Positions 15,889 to 24,658 of a stretch of DNA of 37,928 nucleotides are shown piece after piece (the first letter of the stretch is position 1; every line of letters starts with the position of its first letter). Origin of the DNA: an uncultured Fretibacterium sp. (GTDB taxonomy: Bacteria > Synergistota > Synergistia > Synergistales > Aminobacteriaceae); contig CALCEM010000012.1 of assembly GCA_937900285.1 (NCBI GenBank), positions 1-37,928 on the forward strand, read 5' to 3'. Under the pieces are notes generated by a model. It was not told the origin of the DNA and made no database searches. It worked only from the letters and a program-made list of their open reading frames with translations. Made by a program: the position numbers and the translations under genes.

Positions 15889-16710
15889 GTGAAGAATGAA
15901 AAAAGTGTAAATATATTGCACAAAATAAAAATTAAATTATTATGCCTTGTAAATAAATATTATCGTTTATATTTTAAAAATCTGCCTAAATATTTGGAAG
16001 CTGAAAACGTTCCGGATGATTTTACCCCAACTAAAAAAATTTATCCTGGTTTAAAAATTGCTGTCTACACTGCTATAACGGGCGGATATGATTTATTAAA
16101 CGAGCCGTCGTTTATCGATAAAGATTTTAAATATTTTGCGTTTACCGATTTTGATTTTAAAAACAGCGTCTGGACAAAAATAAAAATTCCTGATTCGTTA
16201 AATAATTTAAATAACGCAATGAAAAACAGATATATAAAAACTCATCCTGATGAATTTTTTAAGGATTTTGATTACAGTATTTACATAGACGGAAAGTGCG
16301 AAATAATAGGGGACATCCGTAAAATAATTTATTCAATGATAGAAGCTAATAAAAAAATTGGAATATTTCAGCATCCATCCAGAAATTGTATTTATGAGGA
16401 AATGGCTGCGTGTTATGTAGACAAAAAAGCTCCCAGAAAAATTTTAATTGAACAGATAAAAAAATATAAATCTGAAAAATTCCCGGCTAAATTTGGATTG
16501 TTCGAGAATGCAATTATTATCAGAAAGAGCAATGACCAGGATATAAATAAAATTATGTCATCATGGTGGAAAGAAATTATTTTATATGGACGCGATCAAA
16601 TAAGTCTGCCTTATGTATTGTGGAAGCTAGGATTTGATAAAAATTTTATATTTTCGCCCGGCCGCAACGTCTGGAGATCAAAATATTTTAAATTTCATGA
16701 ACACGTGTGA
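15889..16710 (+). CDS. TOD1/MUCI70-type glycosyltransferase-like protein (formerly DUF616)
   Basis: About 273 residues. After a basic, helical N-terminus, the conserved block begins with K-I-A-V-Y-T-A-I-T-G-G-Y-D, then F-A-F-T-D-F-D, N-R-Y-I-K-T-H-P and Y-S-I-Y-I-D-G-K, and later H-P-S-R. These are hallmarks of the TOD1/MUCI70 glycosyltransferase-like domain found in capsule and O-antigen clusters. Donor and acceptor are unknown. The start is GTG 15889, with GGAG nine bases upstream; the longer frame from 15817 begins inside the preceding terminator and is unlikely. It is isolated here between a binding protein and leuS, not in a glycan cluster. Confidence 0.75.
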   Translation: MKNEKSVNILHKIKIKLLCLVNKYYRLYFKNLPKYLEAENVPDDFTPTKKIYPGLKIAVYTAITGGYDLLNEPSFIDKDFKYFAFTDFDFKNSVWTKIKIPDSLNNLNNAMKNRYIKTHPDEFFKDFDYSIYIDGKCEIIGDIRKIIYSMIEANKKIGIFQHPSRNCIYEEMAACYVDKKAPRKILIEQIKKYKSEKFPAKFGLFENAIIIRKSNDQDINKIMSSWWKEIILYGRDQISLPYVLWKLGFDKNFIFSPGRNVWRSKYFKFHEHV

Positions 16711-16850
16711 TAAAAATTAAATTTCAAATTCGTACGATTCGAGAATTTTTATAAATTAAGCAAATTAACCGGAGAATTAAAGATGAATAAAATAATGTTA
16801 AAATTTCACGCGATATTTTTAAATAAATATTTTGGAGGTAAAAATTTTTT

Positions 16851-19337
16851 ATGCCTTATGATTTTGCAGCAATAGAAAATAAATGGCAAACTCAATGGAA
16901 TAATTTAAAATGTTTCGAGAGCGAAGTCGATGAATCTAAACAAAAATTTTTTTGTCTGGAGATGTTTCCATATCCAAGCGGTGCGCTTCACATGGGACAT
17001 ATTCGAAATTATTCGATCGGCGATGTTTTAGCAAGATTCCTGCGCAAAAATAATAAAAATGTCTTGTACACAATCGGTTTTGATTCGTTCGGAATGCCAG
17101 CTGAAAACGCAGCTATAAAATTTAAAACTCAGCCGCATGACTGGACGTTAAAAAATATTGAATACATGACAAAACAATTAAAACGCATGGGCTACAGTTA
17201 TGACTGGAGGCGCGAGGCTGTTACATGTCTGCCGGATTATTATAAGTGGAATCAATGGATTTTTTTGCAGATGTATAAACGCGGCATCGTTTTTCAGAAG
17301 GAAGCTCCAGTAAATTGGTGCGATTCATGCGGTACTGTTTTGGCAAATGAACAGGTTGAAGACGGAAGATGCTGGAGATGTAAAAACCCAGTCACGAAAA
17401 AAAATTTAAAACAATGGTTTATAAAAATTACGGATTATGCTCAAGAATTGCTTGATGATATTGAAAAAGATTTACAAGGCTGGCCCGCACGTGTAAGAAT
17501 TATGCAAACGAACTGGATCGGAAGATCTGAAGGTGCAAGATTAAAATTTGGAGTTCCGGAATTAAATTATAATATCGAAGCATTTACAACGAGATTTGAC
17601 ACAATTTACGGCGTTACGTTTATAGCATTAGCTCCGGAACATGAATTAATAAAAATAATGCTGAAAAATTTAAACGAAGATGACGCGGAAAATTTAAATA
17701 ATTTCGTCAAAAAAATTTCTGCTCAGTCTCAAATAGAACGCTCAGATGCCGGAGCTGAGAAATTAGGTTTCAAAACTCCATTTTACGGCGTGCATCCTGT
17801 TACCGGTGAAAAAATTCCGATTTACGTGGCAAATTATATTTTAATTGAATACGGAACGGGCGCAATTATGGGAGTTCCAGCGCATGACAGCCGGGATTTT
17901 GATTTTGCACGCAAATATAATATAAAAATTATTCCCGTCATAAACCCCGACGAAAAAAATATTTTAAACGGCGATGAAATGTCTCAAGCATTTGAAGAAG
18001 ATGGGATCGTATGCAATTCCGATAAATTTAACGGCCTCAAAACTCAGGACGCAATAAAAAAAATGATCGACTGGGGCGAAAAAAATAATATTTGTAAACG
18101 TGAAGTTAATTTTAAATTGCGTGATTGGCTGATCTCTCGTCAAAGATATTGGGGAACTCCGATCCCGTTTGTTTATTGCGAAAAATGCGGAGTCGTTCCA
18201 GTTCCGGAAGATCAATTACCCGTAAAACTTCCTGAAGATGTCGAAGTGAAAGAAGTCGGGCATTCTCCGTTATTAGATCTGCCGGAATTTTTAAACACTA
18301 CTTGCCCCAAATGCGGAGGCCATGCAACGAGAGAAGCTGACACAATGGACACGTTTTTTTGTTCGTCATGGTATTTTGATCGCTATTGTTCGCCAGGATT
18401 TAACGAAGCTCCGTTTAAAAAATCTGATGTAGATTACTGGATGCCGGTCGATCAATATATTGGCGGAATTGAGCACGCATGTCTGCATTTAATTTATGCG
18501 AGATTCTTCGCGAAATTCTTAAGTGATATAGGCATGACCGAATATCGAGAGCCGTTCATAAATTTATTAACTCAAGGCATGGTAATCAAAGACGGCGCAA
18601 AAATGTCCAAATCTCTCGGCAACACCGTAGACCCGACCGAAATCGTAAAAAAATACGGCGCTGATACAGTGAGATTATTTATTTTATTCGCTGCTCCGCC
18701 CAATAATGATCTCGAATGGTCCGACAGAAATGTTGAAGGTGCGCACAGATTTTTAAACAGGGTTTGGCGTTTGGTCGAGGACAATTTAGAAAATTTAAAG
18801 GCTCACAATAAAATTATTTCGGTCGATGAAATTAATAATAACGAGCTGAAAGATTTCAAGCGCAAAATTCACGAGACAATTAAAAACGTAACTCGCGATA
18901 TTCAGGAAGAAAAACAATTTAATACAGCTATAGCCCGTTTAATGGAGTTAACAAACTCGATTTATCAAATTAATATTAATGACGACATCGCAAATAATTT
19001 AAAGCGTGAAGCAGTTGAAATTTTATTAAATTGTTTATCGCCGTTTTGTCCGCACATAACTGAAGAATTATGGCAGATGCTCGGACATGAAAATATTTTG
19101 AGTCTGGAAAATTGGCCGAAATATGACGAAAAAGCTTTAAAACGCGACAACGTTACTATAATTGCGCAGATTAATGGCAAAGTTCGCGGAAAATTTGAAC
19201 GTCCCGCAGGAATTTCTGAGGATGATTTAAAGGCTACGATTTTGAGCGAGAAATTAATTCAGGAAAAAATTACGGGCAAAAATATTTTAAAAATAATCAC
19301 CGTTCCTGATAAATTAATAAATATCGTCGTCAAATAA
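16851..19337 (+). CDS. leuS: Leucyl-tRNA synthetase
   Basis: Charges tRNA-Leu. The 828-residue class Ia enzyme is complete: HIGH-type motif in P-Y-P-S-G-A-L-H-M-G-H near residues 42-52, a zinc knuckle with C-D-S-C and C-W-R-C around 157-175, the CP1 editing domain (T-R-F-D-T-I-Y-G-V-T and G-T-G-A-I-M-G-V-P-A-H-D), a second C-x2-C pair set near 445-490, K-M-S-K-S near residue 585, and the C-terminal anticodon and tail domains. A GGAGG site precedes the ATG. I see no T-box leader in the 140 bases upstream, only a short overlapping reading frame (16783-16872). Confidence 0.97.
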   Translation: MPYDFAAIENKWQTQWNNLKCFESEVDESKQKFFCLEMFPYPSGALHMGHIRNYSIGDVLARFLRKNNKNVLYTIGFDSFGMPAENAAIKFKTQPHDWTLKNIEYMTKQLKRMGYSYDWRREAVTCLPDYYKWNQWIFLQMYKRGIVFQKEAPVNWCDSCGTVLANEQVEDGRCWRCKNPVTKKNLKQWFIKITDYAQELLDDIEKDLQGWPARVRIMQTNWIGRSEGARLKFGVPELNYNIEAFTTRFDTIYGVTFIALAPEHELIKIMLKNLNEDDAENLNNFVKKISAQSQIERSDAGAEKLGFKTPFYGVHPVTGEKIPIYVANYILIEYGTGAIMGVPAHDSRDFDFARKYNIKIIPVINPDEKNILNGDEMSQAFEEDGIVCNSDKFNGLKTQDAIKKMIDWGEKNNICKREVNFKLRDWLISRQRYWGTPIPFVYCEKCGVVPVPEDQLPVKLPEDVEVKEVGHSPLLDLPEFLNTTCPKCGGHATREADTMDTFFCSSWYFDRYCSPGFNEAPFKKSDVDYWMPVDQYIGGIEHACLHLIYARFFAKFLSDIGMTEYREPFINLLTQGMVIKDGAKMSKSLGNTVDPTEIVKKYGADTVRLFILFAAPPNNDLEWSDRNVEGAHRFLNRVWRLVEDNLENLKAHNKIISVDEINNNELKDFKRKIHETIKNVTRDIQEEKQFNTAIARLMELTNSIYQININDDIANNLKREAVEILLNCLSPFCPHITEELWQMLGHENILSLENWPKYDEKALKRDNVTIIAQINGKVRGKFERPAGISEDDLKATILSEKLIQEKITGKNILKIITVPDKLINIVVK

Positions 19338-19363
19338 AAATTTTTGTAATTATAATAAATATT

Positions 19364-19391
19364 CCTCTCTCGTAAAAAAGAGAGGTTTTTT
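19364..19391 (+). terminator. Intrinsic terminator of leuS
   Basis: A perfect 7-bp stem (CCTCTCT 19364-19370 with AGAGAGG 19379-19385) around an A-rich loop, followed by six T. Confidence 0.9.
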
Positions 19392-19392
19392 A

Positions 19393-19420
19393 TTTACACA
19401 TGCTCTGAATGTTGTATAAT
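19393..19420 (+). promoter_or_regulatory. Promoter upstream of the exported coiled-coil protein gene
   Basis: TTTACA (19393-19398) and a perfect TATAAT (19415-19420) are spaced by 16 bases, directly behind the leuS terminator and 80 bases before the next start codon. Confidence 0.6.
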
Positions 19421-19499
19421 ACACATGATCTTAAATGTTTTATAAATTAAATAGCTTGCCGATTTTATTTTTTATCTAGCTGGAAGGAATTAAATTCAA

Positions 19500-20264
19500 A
19501 TGATTTTAAATAAAAAATTTATCCCGCTTTTAACTTCGATGTTAATTTTATTTTGCTGTAATGTTTCGTTCGGTTTGGAAAGAGTTGATCCGGCTTTACA
19601 TAAATGGATGCGAGAAACAAATATAGGCACTAAAGACAAAACCCAAACTGTTGAATTAAAAGTTACATATTATTCAAATGAATATGTGCAGGAATTAATA
19701 AGAGTTCAAGCTGAAAAAAATTTGTGGACAAATTCCGAAATGGAAGACTATAAATATGCGTTGTTGAAGCGTTTAAATTTTAATGAGTATATTCCGTTTA
19801 ATATTAATATGTATGTTGAAGGTATTCCGGTTTATGCTCAACCGTTTGATAAATATTTAACGTTGACAGTCGGAAGAAAAAGATATAAACCTGTTGATTA
19901 TGATAAGCAGTTTAATTTAAAAATTTCAGGAAGACGCGAAGGAATGATATTTTTTTCAAGATATGACGAGAAAACCGGCAAAGATATTTTAGAAAAGGCT
20001 CGCGATGTGAGATTAACTATCGATGGTTCGATTGCTTACGCTCTTGCTTCCAGAGGAGAAGTAACTTGGGTTTGGGACATAACAAAAGATAAGCCGTCAG
20101 AAAAAACAGGAGCTGCAGCCGCCAGACTCGAAATTGACAGATTAATAAAGCGCGTAAATAAATTAAATGCTGACAGAAAAAAATTACAGGATCAGGTCGA
20201 CGTGATAGACAAAGAATTAAACGAAGTAAATACGAGAATTGATGAGCTTCAGGAAGTAAATTAA
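19500..20264 (+). CDS. Exported protein of unknown function with C-terminal coiled coil
   Basis: I do not recognise a family. The 254 residues begin with a clear signal peptide (K-K at 5-6, hydrophobic core ~8-22, likely cut at S-F-G/L-E), with no lipobox. Residues ~30-185 are a mixed, probably beta-rich region with many tyrosines. The last ~50 residues (about 203-254) are an ideal heptad coiled coil (E-I-D-R-L-I-K-R-V-N-K-L ... D-V-I-D-K-E-L), so it is probably an oligomeric periplasmic or outer-surface protein. An AAGGAAT site precedes the ATG. It has its own promoter and lies 64 bases before pfkA. Confidence 0.75.
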   Translation: MILNKKFIPLLTSMLILFCCNVSFGLERVDPALHKWMRETNIGTKDKTQTVELKVTYYSNEYVQELIRVQAEKNLWTNSEMEDYKYALLKRLNFNEYIPFNINMYVEGIPVYAQPFDKYLTLTVGRKRYKPVDYDKQFNLKISGRREGMIFFSRYDEKTGKDILEKARDVRLTIDGSIAYALASRGEVTWVWDITKDKPSEKTGAAAARLEIDRLIKRVNKLNADRKKLQDQVDVIDKELNEVNTRIDELQEVN

Positions 20265-20328
20265 TAAATTAAATTAAAATTAAAAATAAAAAAATATAAC
20301 TTGACTCGAAAGGAAGTAAATTTAAAAA

Positions 20329-21291
20329 ATGAAAATGGACAAAATTGCGGTTTTAACCAGCGGCGGAGATTCTCCCGGCATGAATGCTGCAGTGAGAGCC
20401 GTTGCGCGTACTTGTATGTTTAATGATAAAGAATGCATCGGCGTAATGAGAGGTTATGAAGGTTTAATCGATGGTGAATTTATTCCCCTTGATCGTGCAG
20501 CAGTTGGCGGAATAATTCACAGAGGCGGAACAATTTTAAGAACTGCACGCAGCGACAGATTTAAAACGCCGGAAGGTCGCGAGATGGCTGTTGCAAAAAT
20601 GCGTGAGGCCGGGATCGATGGACTTGTAGTAATTGGCGGAGATGGTTCGTTTCATGGTGCGAAGGCTTTACATGATATGGGCTTCCCAACTGTAGGAATT
20701 CCCGGAACGATCGATAATGATATTACAGGAACAGATGAGACGATCGGATTTGATACGGCTGTCAACACTGCGCTTCAGGCAATTATGAAATTACGCGACA
20801 CAGCTTCGAGCCATGAAAGATTATTTATTGTCGAAGTCATGGGACGTAACGCCGGTTTTTTAGCTCTTGAGGTTGCAGTTGCTTCAGGTGCGGAATATGC
20901 AGTCGTGCCGGAATTGCCTTTAAGCATTGGAAATTTGTGCAAATTATTGAGAAATTCTCATGATGAACATCGCAGTCATACGTTAATAATTTTGGCTGAA
21001 GGAGTTATGACGGCTGCAGAGATGCGCGAAAAATTACAGGACACCGGCGGATATGATGCACGAGTGACTGTTTTAGGATATATTCAACGCGGAGGCGCTC
21101 CTACTTCGTTCGATGTCGTTTTAGCTACTAGGATGGGAGCATTTGCCACCGAAGGTTTATTAATTGGCAAATCCGGAGTAATGGTCGGGAACATAAATCA
21201 TAAACTCGTATTTAATGATCTCGAACGCGCTTGGAGCGAACATAAATCATTAAGCCCGGAATTATTAAGCCTCGTCAATAAGATGAATTAA
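20329..21291 (+). CDS. pfkA: ATP-dependent 6-phosphofructokinase
   Basis: Phosphorylates fructose-6-phosphate, the committed step of glycolysis. The 320-residue protein has T-S-G-G-D-S-P-G-M-N-A at 10-20, G-G-D-G-S at 103-107 and the catalytic P-G-T-I-D-N-D at 125-131, plus the M-G-R-N-A-G-F-L-A substrate motif. Gly, not Asp, after G-G-D marks the ATP- rather than PPi-dependent type. The ATG at 20329 follows an AAGGAAG site; a second in-frame ATG at 20335 would shorten the protein by two residues. Full length, no anomaly. Confidence 0.96.
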   Translation: MKMDKIAVLTSGGDSPGMNAAVRAVARTCMFNDKECIGVMRGYEGLIDGEFIPLDRAAVGGIIHRGGTILRTARSDRFKTPEGREMAVAKMREAGIDGLVVIGGDGSFHGAKALHDMGFPTVGIPGTIDNDITGTDETIGFDTAVNTALQAIMKLRDTASSHERLFIVEVMGRNAGFLALEVAVASGAEYAVVPELPLSIGNLCKLLRNSHDEHRSHTLIILAEGVMTAAEMREKLQDTGGYDARVTVLGYIQRGGAPTSFDVVLATRMGAFATEGLLIGKSGVMVGNINHKLVFNDLERAWSEHKSLSPELLSLVNKMN

Positions 21292-21308
21292 AATTTTTTG
21301 AAATTACG

Positions 21309-21358
21309 CCGGAGGGTGTTTAATAATAATAATATTAATAATAAAATTCTTTCCGGCT
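21309..21358 (+). promoter_or_regulatory. Hairpin in the rho leader
   Basis: GCCGGAGGG (21309-21317) can pair with CTTTCCGGC (21350-21358): nine pairs, two of them wobbles, around a 32-base loop of A and T. No T run follows on the plus strand, so it is not a normal terminator. It lies in the 114-base gap before rho and could be part of rho autoregulation or only a 3'-end stabiliser for pfkA. Confidence 0.4.
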
Positions 21359-21405
21359 GTAAAATAAAATCATGTAAATAAAATAATAAGGAAAATAAAA
21401 ATATA

Positions 21406-23043
21406 ATGTCAGAATTAAATCAAACAGAACTTGAGAGGATTTTGGATTTACATCTGAAATCTCAAAACGATAACGATATTAATAAAACCGAAAAAACAAA
21501 AACTAAACGCGCCGCAAAATCTCAGAAAAAAACCGAAGAGACCGAACAAGCTCAACCATCGGAAGATGTAATTAAAAAAGCTGAACAGGAAGAGATCGCA
21601 AAAATTGAAGAACCAGAAATTAAAACAGTCGACAAAAATAAAATTCCTGAAATCGAATCAGAAAATGAAAACGAAACTGAAAATAATACGGAACGCGATT
21701 TAAAACCAGCAAAAAAAATTCAGCAAAATAATAAAAATTTTTCTCAGCAAAAAGATTTAAAAGATTCCCGCGAAATGATCCAGCATCCTAAACCGAAATA
21801 TACTTACGCAATTTTAGGAGCAAGAAACTTAAACGATTTAAAACGGATCGCAAAAGAATTTAACGTAAATGTTTCTAATTCTGTACGCAAAGATGATTTA
21901 ATATTCTCGATTTTGAGAGCGCAGGCCGAAAGCATGAATTACAGATTCGGGGGCGGAACTCTCGAAACTTTGCCGGATGGTTTTGGATTTTTGAGACCGA
22001 AAGGAATGCTGCCTACTGATAGCGACGTATATTTATCGGCTTCACAAATTAGGCGTTTTGGTTTGAGAAATGGCGATGTTGTTTGGGGATTGATTCGGCC
22101 TCCGAGAGATCAAGAACATTACGAAGCATTATTACGCGTTGAAACTGTAAATTATTCTGATCCTGAATATTCGAGACGCAGGCCAATTTTTGGAGATTTA
22201 ACGCCGATATTTCCGAATAGACGTTTAAATTTAGAATATGAGCCTAAAGACATAGCGACAAGACTTGTAAACATGTTCGCGCCGATTGGATTTGGTCAAA
22301 GGGCTTTAATTGTTTCGCCGCCTAAAGCAGGTAAAACGACATTATTAAAACGTATTGCCCAATCAATTTCAGCGACTTCACCAGATGTAATTATTATGGC
22401 TTTATTGATCGATGAACGTCCCGAAGAAGTTACGGACATTTCGCGATCTGTTGACGGTGAAGTTATCGCTTCAACTTTTGACAGACCAGCAGATGAACAT
22501 ATACGCGTTGCAAATTTAGCACTTGAAAAAGCAAAAAGACTCGTCGAAGCAAAAAGAGATGTCGTTATATTGCTCGATTCAATTACCAGACTCGCGCGGG
22601 CTTCAAATTTAACTGTACCGCCATCGGGCCGCACATTATCCGGAGGTCTTGATCCGTCTGGATTATATTTCCCTAAAAGATTTTTCGGATCTGCTCGAAA
22701 TTTTGAAGAGGGCGGCAGCTTAACAATTATCGGCACGGCTTTAACTGAAACCGGCAGCAGAATGGACGATGTAATTTACGAAGAATTTAAGGGCACTGGC
22801 AACATGGAGTTACATTTATCGCGAAAATTAGCAGATCAAAGAATTTTCCCGGCAATCGACATAACTAAATCAGGAACGAGACGCGAAGAATTATTAATCC
22901 CGGACGATGAATTAAAACGTTTATGGGTTCTGCGCAAAAGAATTTCAGGAATTGATGAGGCGGGGGCATTAAATTTAATTCTGGATAAATTAAAGCAGAC
23001 TAAAACCAACGAAGAATTTTTACAATCAATAAAATTATCTTGA
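21406..23043 (+). CDS. rho: Transcription termination factor Rho with long charged N-terminal extension
   Basis: A hexameric RNA helicase that ends transcription. The 545-residue protein is over 100 residues longer than the usual ~420. Residues 1-130 are a low-complexity, charged tail rich in K, E, N and Q. Then come Rho_N (~132-175), the RNA-binding cold-shock-like domain (G-F-G-F-L-R near 192, D-V-Y-L-S near 207) and the RecA-like motor: Walker A P-P-K-A-G-K-T-T at 305-312, Walker B V-I-L-L-D-S-I-T-R, the Q-loop and the R-loop region. An AAGGA site precedes the ATG. The gene overlaps the convergent minus-strand gene by nine bases at its 3' end, and no intrinsic terminator is seen. Confidence 0.96.
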   Translation: MSELNQTELERILDLHLKSQNDNDINKTEKTKTKRAAKSQKKTEETEQAQPSEDVIKKAEQEEIAKIEEPEIKTVDKNKIPEIESENENETENNTERDLKPAKKIQQNNKNFSQQKDLKDSREMIQHPKPKYTYAILGARNLNDLKRIAKEFNVNVSNSVRKDDLIFSILRAQAESMNYRFGGGTLETLPDGFGFLRPKGMLPTDSDVYLSASQIRRFGLRNGDVVWGLIRPPRDQEHYEALLRVETVNYSDPEYSRRRPIFGDLTPIFPNRRLNLEYEPKDIATRLVNMFAPIGFGQRALIVSPPKAGKTTLLKRIAQSISATSPDVIIMALLIDERPEEVTDISRSVDGEVIASTFDRPADEHIRVANLALEKAKRLVEAKRDVVILLDSITRLARASNLTVPPSGRTLSGGLDPSGLYFPKRFFGSARNFEEGGSLTIIGTALTETGSRMDDVIYEEFKGTGNMELHLSRKLADQRIFPAIDITKSGTRREELLIPDDELKRLWVLRKRISGIDEAGALNLILDKLKQTKTNEEFLQSIKLS

Positions 23044-24108
23044 TTTATATTTATATCCAGGCTCGAACCAGAACGGGAAATAAATTCTAAAATGTGTAAT
23101 ATTATTTAACGCTTGATCATTTCTGCCGGTTGCTTCGGGTAATTTTTGCCAGTTGCCTCCCGAAATTCTGCATAATATTAAAGGTTTGCGGCCGTAAGTG
23201 CTCCAAGTTGAATTTAATTTTTCGTTTTTGCTGGTTCCGGGCAATAAAGATTTTTTAAATAAAGGTTCATGGCCTTCTAAATTTAAATTATTTGGTAATG
23301 GTGAAATAATCATCCATTGAGTTAATTTCCATGCGTTGATCATTTCATGAGAATATAAAGCGTGATTTAACGGAATAATTTGAAAGCCGCCGATCTGATT
23401 ATATTTTGAAGTTGTTACGTCTATTACGCCGGAATGTGAAGCGCGTATTCTGCCTTTATCCTGATAGATTCCGCCTAAAAATCTGCCGGAACCTTTAACA
23501 GGTCTGATAACTCTCGCAATAATTTCAGGCCCGGAATTTTTATAAATTATTACTCGTCCTCCGGGTCTATTTTCGAAATCTGCCATATAAATATTTTGTT
23601 GGGCAGGTAAATCAGTGCGGATAATTAAAATTTCGTTTTCACCTGGAATATTATCGAGGTCGCGTTCAGAATTTGTAATAATATTTTTTATCGTGACTTT
23701 TGAACCTGTAAACGGCGCATAACCTCCAAAAATTCCAGAACCTGCAGGCATCTCAAGCGAGTAATATGCTCCCGGTCTCGCAGCTGGTGCAACTGTCACG
23801 GAAGGCACGAGACTTATAATTTTTCCGCGATCGTTCTCGACGTTGATTAAAATATGAACTGCATTAACGGCAGAAGCGCAAACAGTTGAAGGCGCACTCC
23901 ATTTGCTGGCGGTGTAAGCAGGGTAATTTATTTTTGTCGGGACTTGCAAAACTTTTCCGAGCTTGATAATTTTTTCATCGGGCATGACGGCTATAACATC
24001 AGAATTAATTTTACTTGGAATCTGAAGCTCAATATAATTATTATACGCGTGAGTTTTTGAGCCTAAAATTAAAATTAAAATCTGGACTATAAAAAATTTT
24101 TTCATCAT
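23035..24108 (-). CDS. Exported protein of unknown function
   Basis: I do not recognise a family. The product has a signal peptide (M-M-K-K-F-F, hydrophobic core, cut near T-H-A/Y-N) and ~340 mostly beta-predicted residues rich in Pro, Gly, Ile and Tyr, with repeated R-P-G and G-G-R-V-I-I-Y type turns. That suggests a secreted or periplasmic beta-sandwich protein. I chose the ATG at 24108, which overlaps the stop of the CPBP gene as ATGATG; the upstream ATG at 24135 would remove the signal peptide from the N-terminus. It ends nine bases inside rho on the opposite strand. Probably an operon with the next two upstream genes. Confidence 0.7.
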   Translation of the reverse strand: MMKKFFIVQILILILGSKTHAYNNYIELQIPSKINSDVIAVMPDEKIIKLGKVLQVPTKINYPAYTASKWSAPSTVCASAVNAVHILINVENDRGKIISLVPSVTVAPAARPGAYYSLEMPAGSGIFGGYAPFTGSKVTIKNIITNSERDLDNIPGENEILIIRTDLPAQQNIYMADFENRPGGRVIIYKNSGPEIIARVIRPVKGSGRFLGGIYQDKGRIRASHSGVIDVTTSKYNQIGGFQIIPLNHALYSHEMINAWKLTQWMIISPLPNNLNLEGHEPLFKKSLLPGTSKNEKLNSTWSTYGRKPLILCRISGGNWQKLPEATGRNDQALNNITHFRIYFPFWFEPGYKYKSR

Positions 24109-24641
24109 ATTATCGGTGCCCACCACACAGCCCAAATATTACAAATTGCATGATAAATTATTGACGGCATAACAGATTCACCGCGATAACGCAGCCAACC
24201 CATTATTAAACCCGGGAAAAATGTCGCCACCCTCATCCAGCCTCGAATTACTACTAAATGACTTAACGCAAAAAATATTGAAGTTATGAAAATCGCAAAA
24301 TAATTATTTTTAGTGTAACGCGCTATTAAAGTTTGAATAAATCCTCTGAAAAATGTTTCTTCAATGAAGGCCGCTGCTATTCCTCCGCCTAAATTATCGA
24401 GTGCCCGTAAAAATTCAGGATGATGAGGGCCGGGACCTCCGTATTTAATAGGCCAGTGCATTGAAATTATTGTCAACGGGATTAAAGTGATCGCAAGACA
24501 AATTATTACATCTAAAACAGATTTTTTTGTCATGAACCATTTCAGGCCAAATTCTTTTTCATTCTCGTTTTTAAATCTGCACCACTCGTAAGGAAAATAT
24601 AACATGAATGCAGCTATTAACAGCCCGATTAAACTAAGCAT
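24105..24641 (-). CDS. CPBP-family intramembrane metalloprotease-like protein
   Basis: A 178-residue integral membrane protein of the CPBP (CAAX protease and bacteriocin-processing, formerly Abi) family. The family motifs are present: E-E-T-F-F-R-G-F (E-E-x3-R), then S-H-L (second motif His) and Y-H-A-I-C-N (third motif). About five hydrophobic segments can be seen. Bacterial members have been tied to bacteriocin self-immunity, prenyl-protein or peptide processing; the substrate here is unknown. It overlaps the downstream exported protein gene by four bases (ATGA), so they are probably translated together, and it lies 17 bases after the small membrane protein gene. Confidence 0.85.
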   Translation of the reverse strand: MLSLIGLLIAAFMLYFPYEWCRFKNENEKEFGLKWFMTKKSVLDVIICLAITLIPLTIISMHWPIKYGGPGPHHPEFLRALDNLGGGIAAAFIEETFFRGFIQTLIARYTKNNYFAIFITSIFFALSHLVVIRGWMRVATFFPGLIMGWLRYRGESVMPSIIYHAICNIWAVWWAPII

Positions 24642-24658
24642 ATTTTTAAATTAAATAA

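Noticed and set aside
16711..16850. T-box leader upstream of leuS
   Set aside because: No T-box consensus, specifier stem or terminator/antiterminator pair is visible in the 140 bases.
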